A DNA stretch of 64,000 bases from Hyphomicrobiales bacterium (GCA_900465665.1 UBJO01000033.1:1-64000), one strand, 5' to 3'. Counted from the stretch's first letter, positions 1 to 9,773 are shown. Numbers and translations are program-made. The notes: generated by a model from the sequence alone, not told the origin.

Positions 1-69
1 GGGGAGATCGACTCGTGGCGTGCTCCCCATCCAAACATTGAGGTAGGAGCGAGCGGGTGCGTCCAGCCA

Positions 70-104
70 ATCTCCCCACCTGTGGGGGAGATGCCCGGCA
101 GGGC
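70..104. repeat. Double-hairpin intergenic repeat of rhizobial type
   Basis: The sequence shows an inverted repeat ATCTCCCC (70-77) / GGGGAGAT (85-92), directly followed by a second small hairpin GCCC-GGCA-GGGC (93-104) and then a G-rich run. From memory this GGGGAGAT-GCCCGGCAGGGC pattern occurs very often between genes in Rhizobium and Agrobacterium genomes. It lies in the 183-base gap to the left of the deacetylase gene, in which I see no coding sequence. Confidence 0.6.
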
Positions 105-183
105 AGAGGGGGGTATCACACGGTAAAACGCTCACCGGTAAGCAGATGATGGGCAGAACGCTACGGTTCTCCACCCCCGCCAA

Positions 184-1242
184 TCACAACCCCGAAGCCG
201 GCGTCCCCTGCAGCTTGCCGCGTGCCTTGATCACAGGGATCGCCTCGGAATAGCTCACACAGGCCACATCTTCCCGATGGCAGACGTCGCTCACCAGCCG
301 GTCGAGCGCCCGCCAGTATGCGCCGCCGTTCATCTCCACGAAGTGGAAGCCCAACTGCAGCGGAATGCGGTCGCCCGTATATTGCTTGTCGAAGGCGCGG
401 GAAAAGGCGGCGTAGGCGCGGTCTTCGAATTCCTTGCTGTCGGCCTTGTCTTCCTCGCCCTTGGAGTGGCGGACGAAGAGGTTGTAGTCCATGCCGACGA
501 TCGGGCGGTCGCGCGGGCCCTCGGGGATCAAGGGCAGGCCGAAGCGGATGATGCCGCCTTCCTCGACCGGCATGGCCGGACCCTTGGTGACGAGGCTGGC
601 GTCATAGGTGAAGCCGGCCTTCTTTTCGGCGGCGATCATGTCGGCGCCCGCGGTGGCCGACAGGTAAGGGGCGCGAAAACCGTGGATGCCGTGGTCGACG
701 AGATCCTGCCAACCCTTCGGCTCTTCGAGATCGACGCCCTTCCAGGCGTTCTTCAGTGTCCGGTGGAAGGTGGCGTATTCGTCCGACCAGTCGGCCTCGC
801 TCCACTGGCGGCCGTCGAAATGGCCGCAGGCGTGGCTGGAGATGTCGTGGCCCTCGAGATGGGCGTGCCAGATGTTGCCGAGGCGCTCGCGGATCTCGTC
901 GTCGCTCTGGGCGAAGCCGATGTTGGAGCGGCCGGGCTTCTGGTGCGGCGCCTGGTAGGCCTTCTTCATCTCCTTGTTCATCAGGAAGGTGCAGGAGAGG
1001 AAATAGGTGAAATGCGCGCCGTTCTTCGCCGCCATTTCGCGGCTCTTCTGCCACAGCGCGTTGTCGTGGGCGCCGTCGAAGGAGATCATCACCAGCTGCT
1101 TCGGCTTTGCCGCCGGGGTGGCGTTTGCGGCGCCGTCGGCGGTCTGGGCGAGCGCCGGGGCAATGGCCGGCGCGAGCAGCGAGAGGGCGAGCGAAAGGGA
1201 AAGACAGGAACGAGAGATTACACGAGACATCAAAGTAGACAT
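184..1242 (-). CDS. Secreted polysaccharide deacetylase (NodB-fold) family protein
   Basis: Carbohydrate esterase family 4-like protein of about 352 residues, probably acting on an N- or O-acetylated glycan in the periplasm or outside the cell. It starts with a Sec signal peptide (basic start, long Leu/Ala stretch, cleavage likely after APALA). NodB-type motifs are visible: MISFDGAHD (motif 1, with the acidic pair split differently from the usual TFDDG), a metal-binding HACGHFDG segment about 85 residues later, and GFRAPY (motif 3). A GTG at 1248 and an ATG at 1230 are alternative starts; none has a strong ribosome-binding site. The gene stands alone, divergent from the NnrU gene. The substrate cannot be told from the sequence. 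Confidence 0.85.
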   Translation of the reverse strand: MSTLMSRVISRSCLSLSLALSLLAPAIAPALAQTADGAANATPAAKPKQLVMISFDGAHDNALWQKSREMAAKNGAHFTYFLSCTFLMNKEMKKAYQAPHQKPGRSNIGFAQSDDEIRERLGNIWHAHLEGHDISSHACGHFDGRQWSEADWSDEYATFHRTLKNAWKGVDLEEPKGWQDLVDHGIHGFRAPYLSATAGADMIAAEKKAGFTYDASLVTKGPAMPVEEGGIIRFGLPLIPEGPRDRPIVGMDYNLFVRHSKGEEDKADSKEFEDRAYAAFSRAFDKQYTGDRIPLQLGFHFVEMNGGAYWRALDRLVSDVCHREDVACVSYSEAIPVIKARGKLQGTPASGL

Positions 1243-1364
1243 GGACACCGCGACGATTTGTTTCGGGCTTTTCTGTTACAGAATTGAGGCGAAGCTGCGG
1301 TGCCGCTGGCATTTTCCTGCTCACGACGATAAGCCTGTCTCATAGTCAAAACAGGAATTTAGCG

Positions 1365-1949
1365 ATGCAGCTTCTCATCTTGAGCCTCATCCTCTTTATC
1401 GGCCTTCATCTGATCCGCGTCATCGTTCCGGATTTCCGCCGGTCGATGATCGACAAGCTCGGCAAGCCGGTCTGGGGCGCCGTCCACGGCATCCTCAGCA
1501 TCGTGACGTTGCTGTTTCTCGCCTACGCCTTCGATCAGGCGCGCGGCATGTATGGCACGCTCTACAATCCGCCGATCTGGATGGCGCATATCACGCTGAC
1601 CCTGATGCTGATCGCGATGATCTGTCTGGTGGCGGGCTTCCTGCCCGCCGGGCATATCCGCGCCAAGCTGAAGTTTCCGCTTCTGGTGGCGATCAAGATC
1701 TGGGCGCTGTCGCATCTTCTGGCCAATGGCGAGCCGGAGGCGATCGTGCTGTTCGTGGCGTTTCTCGCCTGGGCGGTGCTGCTCCGGATCTCGATGAAGC
1801 AGCGGCTGCGCAATGGGGAAATCAAGCTGCCGGTGTTCGTCTCGGCCAAGTATGACCTCTATGCCGTCGTCATCGGCGCGGTGCTCTGGGCGGTCATCCT
1901 GTTCAAGCTGCACGAACTGGTGATCGGCGTTTCTCCGCTTGTGATGTAA
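1365..1949 (+). CDS. NnrU family integral membrane protein
   Basis: Protein of 194 residues with about five or six hydrophobic helices. The N-terminus, with FIGLHLIRV followed by a GxxxWGAVHGILS segment, matches the NnrU family. The family is named for a denitrification-linked gene of Rhodobacter, but most members have no known biochemical activity. I chose the ATG at 1365 because an in-frame start at 1284 would add a non-hydrophobic tail overlapping the promoter region, and AGGA lies 12 bases before 1365. No nitrite or nitric oxide reductase genes lie nearby, so a denitrification role is not supported here. Confidence 0.8.
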   Translation: MQLLILSLILFIGLHLIRVIVPDFRRSMIDKLGKPVWGAVHGILSIVTLLFLAYAFDQARGMYGTLYNPPIWMAHITLTLMLIAMICLVAGFLPAGHIRAKLKFPLLVAIKIWALSHLLANGEPEAIVLFVAFLAWAVLLRISMKQRLRNGEIKLPVFVSAKYDLYAVVIGAVLWAVILFKLHELVIGVSPLVM

Positions 1950-2053
1950 CGATTCTTTCACATCCCCCTTACAACGGATGCAAAATGGGGTAGAAGGCCC
2001 GACAATGTGCGTGCAACCCGCATGATTTTGCATATCCGCTGCCGGAGACGAGA

Positions 2054-2737
2054 ATGGCATTCAACGACGATAGCTTCATTCGTGAGGTCAATGAGGAACT
2101 GCGTTCGGACCAGATGAAGGGTGCGTGGCAGCGTTTCGGCCGCTACCTGATCGTTTTGGCCGTCCTCATCGTTCTCGGCACGGTCGGCTACAAGGTGTTC
2201 CAGTATTGGGACAACAACCAGTCGTCGGGCACCGGCGACCAGTTCATCGCCGCCATGAAGCTTGCCGACGAGAACAAGAGCGACGAGGCGCTGACAGCGC
2301 TTGAAAAGCTCGAGAAGGAAGGCCACGGCGACTATCCGATCCTGGCCCGTCTGCGCGCCGCCTCCGTGCTTGCCCAGAAGGGTGACGCGACGGGCGCTAT
2401 CGCCGCCTTCGACGTGATCGGCAAGGATCAGAAGGCGCCGGCGCCGATCCGCGATGCCGCCAAGATGCGCGCCGCATGGCTCCTGATCGAAAACGGCACC
2501 TATGAGCAGGTCTCGGCCCAGGTCGAGGAAATGGCCGTTCCGACCAATGCATTCCGCCACTCCGCTCGCGAAGCGCTCGGCCTTGCCGCCTACAAGGCCG
2601 GCAACATGGCTCAGGCCCGCCAGTGGTACCAGGCGATCGCCGACGATGCGCAGTCACCGCGCAATGTTGCCAATCGCGCCCAGATGATGCTTGATAACAT
2701 CACCGCATCCGGCAAGGCGCCCGCCGCACAGGGCTGA
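2054..2737 (+). CDS. YfgM-like tetratricopeptide repeat membrane protein
   Basis: Protein of 227 residues with a short cytoplasmic N-terminus, one membrane segment at about residues 30-47 (YLIVLAVLIVLGTVGY), and a periplasmic helical region of TPR-like repeats. This is the layout of YfgM/TPR_21 (formerly DUF2133) proteins, which in Escherichia coli accompany the SecYEG translocon and periplasmic chaperones. A good ribosome-binding site (GGAGACGAGA) precedes the ATG. The gene lies 15 bases before der, as in many proteobacteria where yfgM and der are neighbours, so the two are probably cotranscribed. Confidence 0.85.
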   Translation: MAFNDDSFIREVNEELRSDQMKGAWQRFGRYLIVLAVLIVLGTVGYKVFQYWDNNQSSGTGDQFIAAMKLADENKSDEALTALEKLEKEGHGDYPILARLRAASVLAQKGDATGAIAAFDVIGKDQKAPAPIRDAAKMRAAWLLIENGTYEQVSAQVEEMAVPTNAFRHSAREALGLAAYKAGNMAQARQWYQAIADDAQSPRNVANRAQMMLDNITASGKAPAAQG

Positions 2738-2752
2738 GTTTAGGGTATTTCA

Positions 2753-4192
2753 ATGAGCTTTACGGTCGCGATCGTCGGTCGCCCGAATGTCGGCAAGTCG
2801 ACGCTTTTCAACCGGCTGGTCGGAAAGAAGCTGGCGCTTGTCGACGACACGCCCGGCGTCACCCGCGACCGCCGCCCCGGCGACGCGCGCCTGATGGGGC
2901 TGACCTTCACCATCATCGACACCGCCGGTCTGGAAAAGGCCGAGGCCGAGAGCCTGCAGGGCCGCATGCGCGCCCAGACGGAAGCGGCGATCGACGAGGC
3001 CGATATTTCGCTGTTCGTGGTCGACGCCAAGTTCGGCCTGACGCCTGTCGACAAGGAACTGGCCGAGATGCTGCGCCGTCGCGGCAAGCCGGTCGTTCTC
3101 GTCGCCAACAAGTCGGAAGCCAAGGGCTCGGACGGCGGCTTCTACGACGCCTATACGCTCGGCCTCGGCGAGCCGGTGCCGATCTCTGCCGAACACGGGC
3201 AGGGCATGCTCGACTTGCGCGACGCGATCGTGGAAGCGGTCGGCGAGGATCGCGCCTATCCGCCGAAGGAAGACATCGCCGAGACCAACGTCAATCTTCC
3301 CCACGAGATGGAAGAGGACGAGGACTACGAGCCGGAATATGACGACACCAAGCCGCTGCGCGTGGCGATCATCGGTCGCCCGAATGCCGGCAAGTCGACG
3401 CTGATCAACCGCTTCCTCGGCGAAGACCGCTTGCTGACGGGCCCCGAGGCCGGCATTACCCGCGACAGCATTTCCGTCGAGTGGGACTGGAACGGCCGCA
3501 CCATCAAGATGTTCGACACGGCAGGCATGCGCCGCAAGGCGCGCGTCACCGAGAAGCTCGAGAAGCTGTCGGTCGCCGATTCGTTGCGCTCCATCCGCTT
3601 CGCCGAAACCGTGGTCATCGTCTTCGACGCGACCATTCCGTTCGAGAAGCAGGACCTGCAGCTGGTCGACCTCGTGGTTCGCGAGGGACGCGCCGCCGTT
3701 CTCGCCTTCAACAAGTGGGACCTGATCGACGAGCCGCAGGCGCTTCTGGCGGACCTGCGTGAAAAGACCGAGCGGCTGTTGCCGCAGGCACGCGGCATCC
3801 GCGCCGTGCCGATCTCCGGCCAGACCGGCCGCGGCCTCGACAAGCTGATGCAGTCGATCATCGATACGGACATGACGTGGAACCGTCGCATCTCGACCGC
3901 CAAGCTGAACCGCTGGCTGGATTCGATCACGACGCAGCATCCGCCACCGGCCGTCTCCGGCCGCCGCCTGAAGCTGAAGTACATGACCCAGGTGAAGGCC
4001 CGCCCGCCGGCCTTCATGATCTCCTGCACCCGCGCCGACGCGCTGCCGGAATCCTACACGCGCTATCTGGTCAACAGCCTGCGCACGGATTTCAACATGC
4101 CCGGCGTGCCGATCCGGATCATGTATCGCGAGAAGGACAATCCGTACGAATCCAAGAGCGGCGGACGCCGCAAGCCGCAGCCTGCCAAGTAG
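2753..4192 (+). CDS. der: Ribosome biogenesis GTPase Der (EngA)
   Basis: Essential GTPase with two G domains in tandem, needed for 50S ribosomal subunit maturation; 479 residues, normal for the alphaproteobacterial form. G domain 1 has the P-loop GRPNVGKST at residues 8-16, DTAGLEK (G3) and NKSE (G4). G domain 2 has GRPNAGKST at about residues 207-215, [11 protein letters not shown], and NKWD. The C-terminal about 120 residues form the KH-like domain ([15 protein letters not shown]). An acidic linker of Glu/Asp residues joins the two G domains. It follows the YfgM-like gene with a 15-base gap. Confidence 0.97.
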   Translation: MSFTVAIVGRPNVGKSTLFNRLVGKKLALVDDTPGVTRDRRPGDARLMGLTFTIIDTAGLEKAEAESLQGRMRAQTEAAIDEADISLFVVDAKFGLTPVDKELAEMLRRRGKPVVLVANKSEAKGSDGGFYDAYTLGLGEPVPISAEHGQGMLDLRDAIVEAVGEDRAYPPKEDIAETNVNLPHEMEEDEDYEPEYDDTKPLRVAIIGRPNAGKSTLINRFLGEDRLLTGPEAGITRDSISVEWDWNGRTIKMFDTAGMRRKARVTEKLEKLSVADSLRSIRFAETVVIVFDATIPFEKQDLQLVDLVVREGRAAVLAFNKWDLIDEPQALLADLREKTERLLPQARGIRAVPISGQTGRGLDKLMQSIIDTDMTWNRRISTAKLNRWLDSITTQHPPPAVSGRRLKLKYMTQVKARPPAFMISCTRADALPESYTRYLVNSLRTDFNMPGVPIRIMYREKDNPYESKSGGRRKPQPAK

Positions 4193-4283
4193 CAGCTTGG
4201 CCTGGTAGCTGGCAAAGTGACATGTCGGGTGCAGCCAAGGCTGCGCCCGCACTCCGCTTCCTTGGCGATGAAGATGGGCTGTC

Positions 4284-4517
4284 TCAGCCGTCGAAGTAAT
4301 AAACCGGCTCGCGGGTCAGTTCGCCGTTGCCGACATGGCCGTAGATGTCGTTTCCAAGAATCCAGAAGCTTATCGCCTGGGTCTCCATGGAAAAAATGTA
4401 GTCTCCCGATATCCAGTGCTCGGCTTTACTTCCGGATAGCGAAAACAGGTGTTCGCCGGCCTGATACATGGCCGCCTTGTGCGACTTCGAATCATACAGA
4501 TAACGTTCTTCAGCCAT
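4284..4517 (-). CDS. Small hypothetical protein, 77 residues
   Basis: Not recognised. The protein is acidic to neutral, rich in aromatic residues (YLYDSKSHKAAM near the start, YYFDG at the end) and contains a repeated pattern of the kind HLFSLSG / WISGDYIFS, suggesting a small beta-sheet fold. It has no signal peptide or membrane segment. AGGG ten bases upstream of the ATG supports the start. It is convergent with der. The gap to its right (4518-4761) is AT-rich in its first part and holds the start regions of this gene and of the MFS gene. Confidence 0.6.
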   Translation of the reverse strand: MAEERYLYDSKSHKAAMYQAGEHLFSLSGSKAEHWISGDYIFSMETQAISFWILGNDIYGHVGNGELTREPVYYFDG

Positions 4518-4761
4518 GTTGCGCCCTGATTCTACATGGTGAGAATCTCACGCAGGCCGTGCTTTGTCTAATAATCCTGATTTAATATATATGACTATTT
4601 TTGGTATAAAGGCCGCCGGGGCTGCCCGCCCGAAGCGCAATTCTTGAAAATTATGTGACAGGCTGTCGGATGCGGCTGCCGTCGGACGTCTTGATGGGGA
4701 GGGCATGGGTCGCCTTTTATAGGGCATCCGCGCCGGATCGGTTCGCACAGGGAGGTGCACG

Positions 4762-6024
4762 ATGATGAGCCATTCGCATCAGGGGTCCTATCGGTGGGTG
4801 ATCGTGGCGGCGGGGGCGCTGATGACCTGCGTCGCGCTCGGGGCGATGTTTTCGCTGGCGATCTTCCAGGAGCCGATCGCGCTCGACACCGGCTGGTCGC
4901 ATATCGGCATCGCCAGCGCGATGACGCTCAATTTCATCGTCATGGGGATCGGCGGCTTCGTCTGGGGCGCTGCGAGCGACCGGTTCGGGCCGCGCGCCGT
5001 GGTGCTTGTGGGCGCCGCACTGCTCGGGCTGGCGCTGGTGCTTTCCAGCCGGGCGGTGACGCTCCTGCAATTCCAGCTGACTTACGGCATTCTCGTTGGT
5101 ATCGCCGCCAGCACGTTCTTCGCACCGATGATCGCGGCGACCACCGCATGGTTCGACGAGCATCGCGGCCTTGCCGTCTCGCTGGTCTCGGCCGGCATGG
5201 GCGTGGCGCCGATGACCATCTCGCCCTTTGCCCGCTTCCTGATCTCGGCCTATGACTGGCGCACCGCGATGTTGATCATCGGCATCGGCGCCTGGGTGCT
5301 GTTGCTTCCGGCAGCACTCTTGGTGCGGCGCGCGCCAGAGAGTACCGAGGATGAGGTTGGCGCAGCGCCGGTTGGTGGCGCGATGGCCACGGGCTCAACG
5401 CCGGCGGAGCGCGGGAATGCGCGGCTCTCCGACGTGTTCCGCTCGCCGCAGTTCATCGTGCTCGGGCTCACCTTCTTCGCCTGCTGCGCGGCGCATTCGG
5501 GACCGATCTTCCATATGGTGAGCTACGCGACGATCTGCGGCGTGGCGCCGATGGCGGCCGTCAGCATCTACAGCGTCGAGGGGCTAGCGGGGCTGGGCGG
5601 CCGGCTGATCTACGGTTCGCTTGCCGATCGCGTCGGCGCCAAGCCCGTGATTGTCGGCGGGCTGCTCATCCAGGCAATTGCGCTGATGGGCTATCTCTTC
5701 GTCAGCCGGCTTGGCGAATTCTACGCACTGGCGATGATCTTCGGCAGCGCCTATGGCGGCGTCATGCCGCTCTACGCAGTGCTGGCGCGCGAATATTTCG
5801 GGCAGAAGATCATCGGCACCGTCTTCGGCGCCGCCACCATGCTCTCCAGCCTCGGCATGGCCTTCGGCCCGCTGATCGGCGGCTGGATCTTCGATCACTT
5901 CGCCAATTATTCCTGGCTGTTCATCGGCTCGGCGCTGGTGGGGCTGGGGGCGGCCGCGATTGCGCTGGCGTTTCCGCCGCTGCCGGGTGAGCGGGGGCGT
6001 CAGGTGGTGGGGGCTGCGGAGTAG
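4762..6024 (+). CDS. Major facilitator superfamily transporter
   Basis: Twelve-helix membrane transporter of 420 residues. The loop between helices 2 and 3 carries the MFS signature in the form GAASDRFGPRAVV, and the equivalent half-repeat GSLADRVGAKPVIVGG follows in the second half. The layout and the motif YGGVMPLYAVLAREYFG resemble the oxalate/formate antiporter-like and monocarboxylate-like branch, but the substrate cannot be assigned. A strong ribosome-binding site (GGGAGG) precedes a double ATG at 4762 and 4765. It stands alone and ends four bases from the convergent glycosyltransferase gene. Confidence 0.88.
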   Translation: MMSHSHQGSYRWVIVAAGALMTCVALGAMFSLAIFQEPIALDTGWSHIGIASAMTLNFIVMGIGGFVWGAASDRFGPRAVVLVGAALLGLALVLSSRAVTLLQFQLTYGILVGIAASTFFAPMIAATTAWFDEHRGLAVSLVSAGMGVAPMTISPFARFLISAYDWRTAMLIIGIGAWVLLLPAALLVRRAPESTEDEVGAAPVGGAMATGSTPAERGNARLSDVFRSPQFIVLGLTFFACCAAHSGPIFHMVSYATICGVAPMAAVSIYSVEGLAGLGGRLIYGSLADRVGAKPVIVGGLLIQAIALMGYLFVSRLGEFYALAMIFGSAYGGVMPLYAVLAREYFGQKIIGTVFGAATMLSSLGMAFGPLIGGWIFDHFANYSWLFIGSALVGLGAAAIALAFPPLPGERGRQVVGAAE

Positions 6025-6028
6025 GGTC

Positions 6029-7201
6029 CTACACCATCGTCGCCGCATCGCCATCGCCGAGGCGCTTGTTGCGCGGCAGGGACTTGGCGGCGTATTGCCA
6101 GGCCTTCTTCCATTTCGGGGTGATCACCCCGTTGGCGGCGCGGATGTTGGTGATGAACTGCAGCGTTGCAGCTTCCCAGGAATATTGGACGGCGAGTTCG
6201 CGGGCCTTTTGCCGTGAGGCGGAGAGCGCCGCGAGGCAGGCGACGCCGAGATCGTCGTCGAGCGCGCCGACCTCGCTGTCCTCGCCGATGATGTCGAGCG
6301 GGCCGGTGACCGGGTAGGCGGCGACGGGGACGCCCGAGGCCAGCGCCTCGAGGATGGTATTGCCGAAGGTGTCGGTCAAAGACGGAAAGACGAAGACGTC
6401 GGCCTGGGCATAGATCGCCGCCAGTTCCGGGCCGACCTTGAGGCCGGTGAAATGCACATCCGGATATCGCTTCTCGAGCTCGGCGCGGGCCGGGCCATCG
6501 CCGACGACGACCTTGGAGCCGGGAAGATCAAGATCGAGAAAGGCCGGCAGGTTCTTTTCCAGCGCCACGCGGCCGACCGTCATGAAGATCGGGCGGGAAA
6601 GGCCGAAGGGCTTTTCCTCGAGCTCGGCCGGGTGGAACTGGTTGGCGTCGATGCCGCGCGTCCAGGGCATCAGGTTGCGGATGCCCTTTTCGGAAAGCTC
6701 GCGCGCCAAAGAGGGCGTCGCCACCATGCAGCCGGCGCCGGAATTGTGGAACCACTTGACGAAGGCGTAGAGCCAGCTCTTCGGAATGGGGAGCCGGGCC
6801 GCGACATATTCGGGGAAGCGGGTGTGGTAGCTGGTGGAGAACGGCATGCGGTTCTTCAGGCACCAGCGCCGGGCCGTCAGCCCCAGCGGGCCCTCGGTGG
6901 CGATATGGACATAGGACGGCTTGTGCTTGGCGATTTCGCGGGCAACGCTGCGGTAGCGGGCGATCGACAGGCGGATTTCGGGATAGGTGGGGCAGGGGAT
7001 GTTGCGGAACCCCTGCGGCGTCACCATCGCCACCTCGACGCCGATCTTGGCGAGCTCGCGGTTGGTGTTTTCGATCGAGCGCACGACGCCGTTGACCTGC
7101 GGATGCCAGGCATCCGTGACGATGACCAGCCGCTCCGGCTTGCCCATCGGCAAGGCGGCGACGTTTTCGCCATCGCTGGCATTTTGCAGGCGTTGCAACA
7201 T
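6029..7201 (-). CDS. GT4-family glycosyltransferase
   Basis: GT-B fold retaining glycosyltransferase of 390 residues. The N-terminal acceptor domain has VTDAWHPQVNGVVRSIENT and the donor domain has GRVALEKNLPAFL, VVGDGPAR and the E-x7-E region FGNTILEALASGVPVAAYPV. These match the GDP-mannose-dependent mannosyltransferase-like and glycolipid synthase group of GT4. In Agrobacterium a related GT4 enzyme (Agt) makes glucosyl- and glucuronosyl-diacylglycerol, which is one candidate role; that is inference. GGAAG 9 bases upstream supports the start at 7201. An internal Met before KPERLV is an alternative. It is convergent with the MFS gene. Confidence 0.88.
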   Translation of the reverse strand: MLQRLQNASDGENVAALPMGKPERLVIVTDAWHPQVNGVVRSIENTNRELAKIGVEVAMVTPQGFRNIPCPTYPEIRLSIARYRSVAREIAKHKPSYVHIATEGPLGLTARRWCLKNRMPFSTSYHTRFPEYVAARLPIPKSWLYAFVKWFHNSGAGCMVATPSLARELSEKGIRNLMPWTRGIDANQFHPAELEEKPFGLSRPIFMTVGRVALEKNLPAFLDLDLPGSKVVVGDGPARAELEKRYPDVHFTGLKVGPELAAIYAQADVFVFPSLTDTFGNTILEALASGVPVAAYPVTGPLDIIGEDSEVGALDDDLGVACLAALSASRQKARELAVQYSWEAATLQFITNIRAANGVITPKWKKAWQYAAKSLPRNKRLGDGDAATMV

Positions 7202-7415
7202 GATCCGACTTCCATCCGCGCCATCGGCGCACCGCTCCGGGCGGGCGCCGGATAATCGATTCCCGCGCTCATATTCTCGCTGCTGTCGATGATGGAAATA
7301 TTACAGGCGGGCGGGTGCAGCCGGATGCAACTGGGGTGGTGATCTCTGGTTGTGTGTGGTTTGTTGTTTGCAATCGGCAATGTGCTATCCCTAGCCGAGG
7401 TTAGGGGAACAATCC

Positions 7416-8312
7416 ATGTTGAAACGATTGCGGGTGCTGGCGTTGCTGGCGGCCACGGCTTTGGCCGGCTGCGCCAGTGTGGATGCGACTGATATTCAGA
7501 AGTTTGGCGTGGCTACGGCGGCGGTGGCCCAGGCGGCGCGCGATGCCGGTACGCTCAACGACGACATGACGTACACGATCCGGCTCGAGGATCACGCAGG
7601 GCGATTTGCGACGGGCGGGGTGCATTACGAATTTCCTCCTCCTCACAGGGATAGATCGCGCATCTCGACCGCTTGGGACGTTCAGGTTGCATACGCCAAT
7701 GCACTTGTCGCATATGCCGATGCGCTGACCAAGTCGGCAGCCGGTGTCAGCGGTACCGACATCGGCACTGCGGTAGACAATCTGAAGAGCGCGGCCGCAA
7801 AGGCTGCTCCAACCGCTTTTGCGCATCCGGTGTCATCGCAGGTCGCGAACGCTTCGGTGATCATTGCAAAGCAGGCGATAAGCTGGGCCGCATGGCAGCA
7901 AATCCGCGCGGCAATGCAGCGTGCACAGCCGGCAATCGTGCAAGGCAATGCCCTGCTTGCCACCGACTTCGGGAAAATGGGCCACGCCATCGACGAGCGC
8001 TACAAAGACTGGCTCATGATGAAGCAACGCGTACTTGACTCGATCCGGGCGAATGGGAGCGCCAGGGAGCGTTATGATGCGTACCGCGCATTCGCTTCAG
8101 AGCAACAAGCCCTGGCCAAATCGCTAGCGCTTTTGACGTCGGTGCAGGGCGGTGACGAGCCTGGTTACGTCGCAGTTCTGAACAAGATGGCGGCTGCCCA
8201 CAAGGCATTGGCGGAAGGGCAGCAAGATGCATCGACACTTGCCGAATTCCTTGCCGCCGCGCAGCAATTTCAAGCCCTTGCACAGATTTTCGCAGCTAAC
8301 GGAGACACGTGA
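7416..8312 (+). CDS. Predicted lipoprotein of unknown function
   Basis: A 298-residue protein with a lipoprotein signal: basic start MLKRLR, hydrophobic stretch, and lipobox LAGC with Cys at residue 21. The mature part is Ala-rich and strongly helical (long stretches with Gln, Ala, Lys), with a short Pro/His/Arg loop near residue 72. I do not recognise a domain. A clear ribosome-binding site (AGGGGAAC) precedes the ATG. Its stop codon overlaps the start of the next gene by one base, so the two are translationally coupled and probably work together in the envelope. The 214-base gap upstream holds no gene. Confidence 0.75.
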   Translation: MLKRLRVLALLAATALAGCASVDATDIQKFGVATAAVAQAARDAGTLNDDMTYTIRLEDHAGRFATGGVHYEFPPPHRDRSRISTAWDVQVAYANALVAYADALTKSAAGVSGTDIGTAVDNLKSAAAKAAPTAFAHPVSSQVANASVIIAKQAISWAAWQQIRAAMQRAQPAIVQGNALLATDFGKMGHAIDERYKDWLMMKQRVLDSIRANGSARERYDAYRAFASEQQALAKSLALLTSVQGGDEPGYVAVLNKMAAAHKALAEGQQDASTLAEFLAAAQQFQALAQIFAANGDT

Positions 8313-8629
8313 TGACGACAAATCAGGATGCTTACGATCGGATACGGGCGGGAAAGGTCGCCGCCAATCTCGGCTATTCCCAGGCGCAGACGGTCTCTGA
8401 CGCCAACAGGTTTCTCGATCTCTACTACGTCTACGACGACGAGCTCGACAAGCTGGTGGCGGACGATCTGATGAAGTCCTCGAGCCAATACAAGGTGCTG
8501 ACACAAGCCTTGAAGGGCGCGAAGAAGGATCTGGAGGATATCATCGACAACATCCAGAAACTCGTGCAGACGACCGAAGCAGCACTCAAGATCGCGACGA
8601 TCTTCAGCAAGATCATCGCCATCATCTGA
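8312..8629 (+). CDS. Small helical protein coupled to the upstream lipoprotein
   Basis: Protein of 105 residues, not recognised. It has no signal peptide. The middle is predicted helical with many Asp, Lys and Leu (DLYYVYDDELDKLVADDLM, then QALKGAKKDLEDIIDNIQ), and it ends in an amphipathic-to-hydrophobic tail ALKIATIFSKIIAII that could insert in or lie on a membrane. The ATG overlaps the preceding stop codon by one base; a GTG directly before it at 8309 is an alternative. The tight coupling to a lipoprotein suggests a two-part complex, but I cannot say what it does. Confidence 0.7.
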   Translation: MTTNQDAYDRIRAGKVAANLGYSQAQTVSDANRFLDLYYVYDDELDKLVADDLMKSSSQYKVLTQALKGAKKDLEDIIDNIQKLVQTTEAALKIATIFSKIIAII

Positions 8630-8644
8630 CCGCTTGAAAGCTCG

Positions 8645-9556
8645 TCAAACCCCAAGCTTATCCTTCGCCACCAGCGCCCCATGCTCGCTGACAACCCGCG
8701 CCGCAACCTTGGCGGCGAAGCGGGCGGATGCGGGGGCGTCCTTTGTTTCCAGGTAGTGAGCGATGAAGGCGCCGTTGAAGCTGTCGCCGGCGCTTGTCGT
8801 GTCGACGACCTGCTCGACGCGCTCTGAGGGCACGAATGTTTCTTCGCCGTCGAAATCGAGCGTTATGCCGTCGGCGCCGTTCTTGACGACGACGTCGCGG
8901 ACGCCAAGCGCGCGGTAGCGGTGGATGGTCGCCTCGATCGAGACGTCGCCGAAGTGCAGGGCCTCGTCCTCAAAGCTCGGCAGCACCATCGATGCGGCGC
9001 GCGCGCCTTCGCTGATGGTCGCGTGCATCTCGTCATAGCCCGACCACAGGCGCGGGCGGATGTTGGGGTCGAAGGCGACGAGCTTGCCGGATGCCTTAGC
9101 GCGGCGTGCCTCGGAGAGCAGCGTGTCGGCGTCGTCGCGCGAGAGGATGGCGAGCGTGATGCCGGAGAAATAGACGACGTCGGCGCCTTCGATCGCCTGG
9201 CGCAGGAAGTCGGCATCAGCGGCGAGCTGGCGGGCGGCGGAGTTGTCGCGCCAGTAGCTGAAGGAGCGTTCGCCGTCCTTCAGGCTGATCATGTAGAGGC
9301 CGGGGGCCTTGCCCTTGATGCGGCGAATGCTCTCCGTTCCGATGCCGGCTTCAGCGAAGAAGGCGACCATCTCGTCGGACATAGCGTCGTCGCCAAGCGC
9401 GGTGCAGTAGTCGACCGACCAATCCTGAGGAAGGCAGGCGCGGGCATACCAGGCGGTGTTCAGCGTATCGCCGGCAAAGCCCTTGCGCAGCAGCCCGGCG
9501 CCGGCCTGCGACAGCTCCACCATGCATTCACCGATCGATAGAAAACGTCCGCCCAC
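8645..9556 (-). CDS. kdgK: 2-keto-3-deoxygluconate kinase, PfkB family
   Basis: Ribokinase/PfkB sugar kinase of 303 residues that would phosphorylate 2-dehydro-3-deoxy-D-gluconate to KDPG, feeding the Entner-Doudoroff pathway. The start FLSIGECMVELSQ, the early GDTLNTAWYA segment and the C-terminal PfkB signature DTTSAGDSFNGAF (catalytic Asp and anion hole) are typical of KdgK. I chose the GTG at 9556 because GGGAGG lies seven bases before it and because family members begin right at this point; an upstream in-frame ATG at 9682 would add 42 Arg/Pro-rich residues. It is divergent from the alpha-glucosidase gene. Confidence 0.87.
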   Translation of the reverse strand: MGGRFLSIGECMVELSQAGAGLLRKGFAGDTLNTAWYARACLPQDWSVDYCTALGDDAMSDEMVAFFAEAGIGTESIRRIKGKAPGLYMISLKDGERSFSYWRDNSAARQLAADADFLRQAIEGADVVYFSGITLAILSRDDADTLLSEARRAKASGKLVAFDPNIRPRLWSGYDEMHATISEGARAASMVLPSFEDEALHFGDVSIEATIHRYRALGVRDVVVKNGADGITLDFDGEETFVPSERVEQVVDTTSAGDSFNGAFIAHYLETKDAPASARFAAKVAARVVSEHGALVAKDKLGV

Positions 9557-9773
9557 TGCTTGCCTCCCAGATGTTGCGTGTTCGCTGATACGCGCCGCGC
9601 GCGGCGCTGACAAGCGCGGATTGGCCGGATATCGCGATGTCCGGCTCGCGGGATGCCGGCGGGCTGGCCGGTGTCTTTGCAACTGGCGCGCAAAAAGACG
9701 TGAGCGCGGTTGTCTTTTACTTTCTGCGCTTTAGTCTCGGATGGACAGGAACAACGGTAGGGATCGGCGACAG

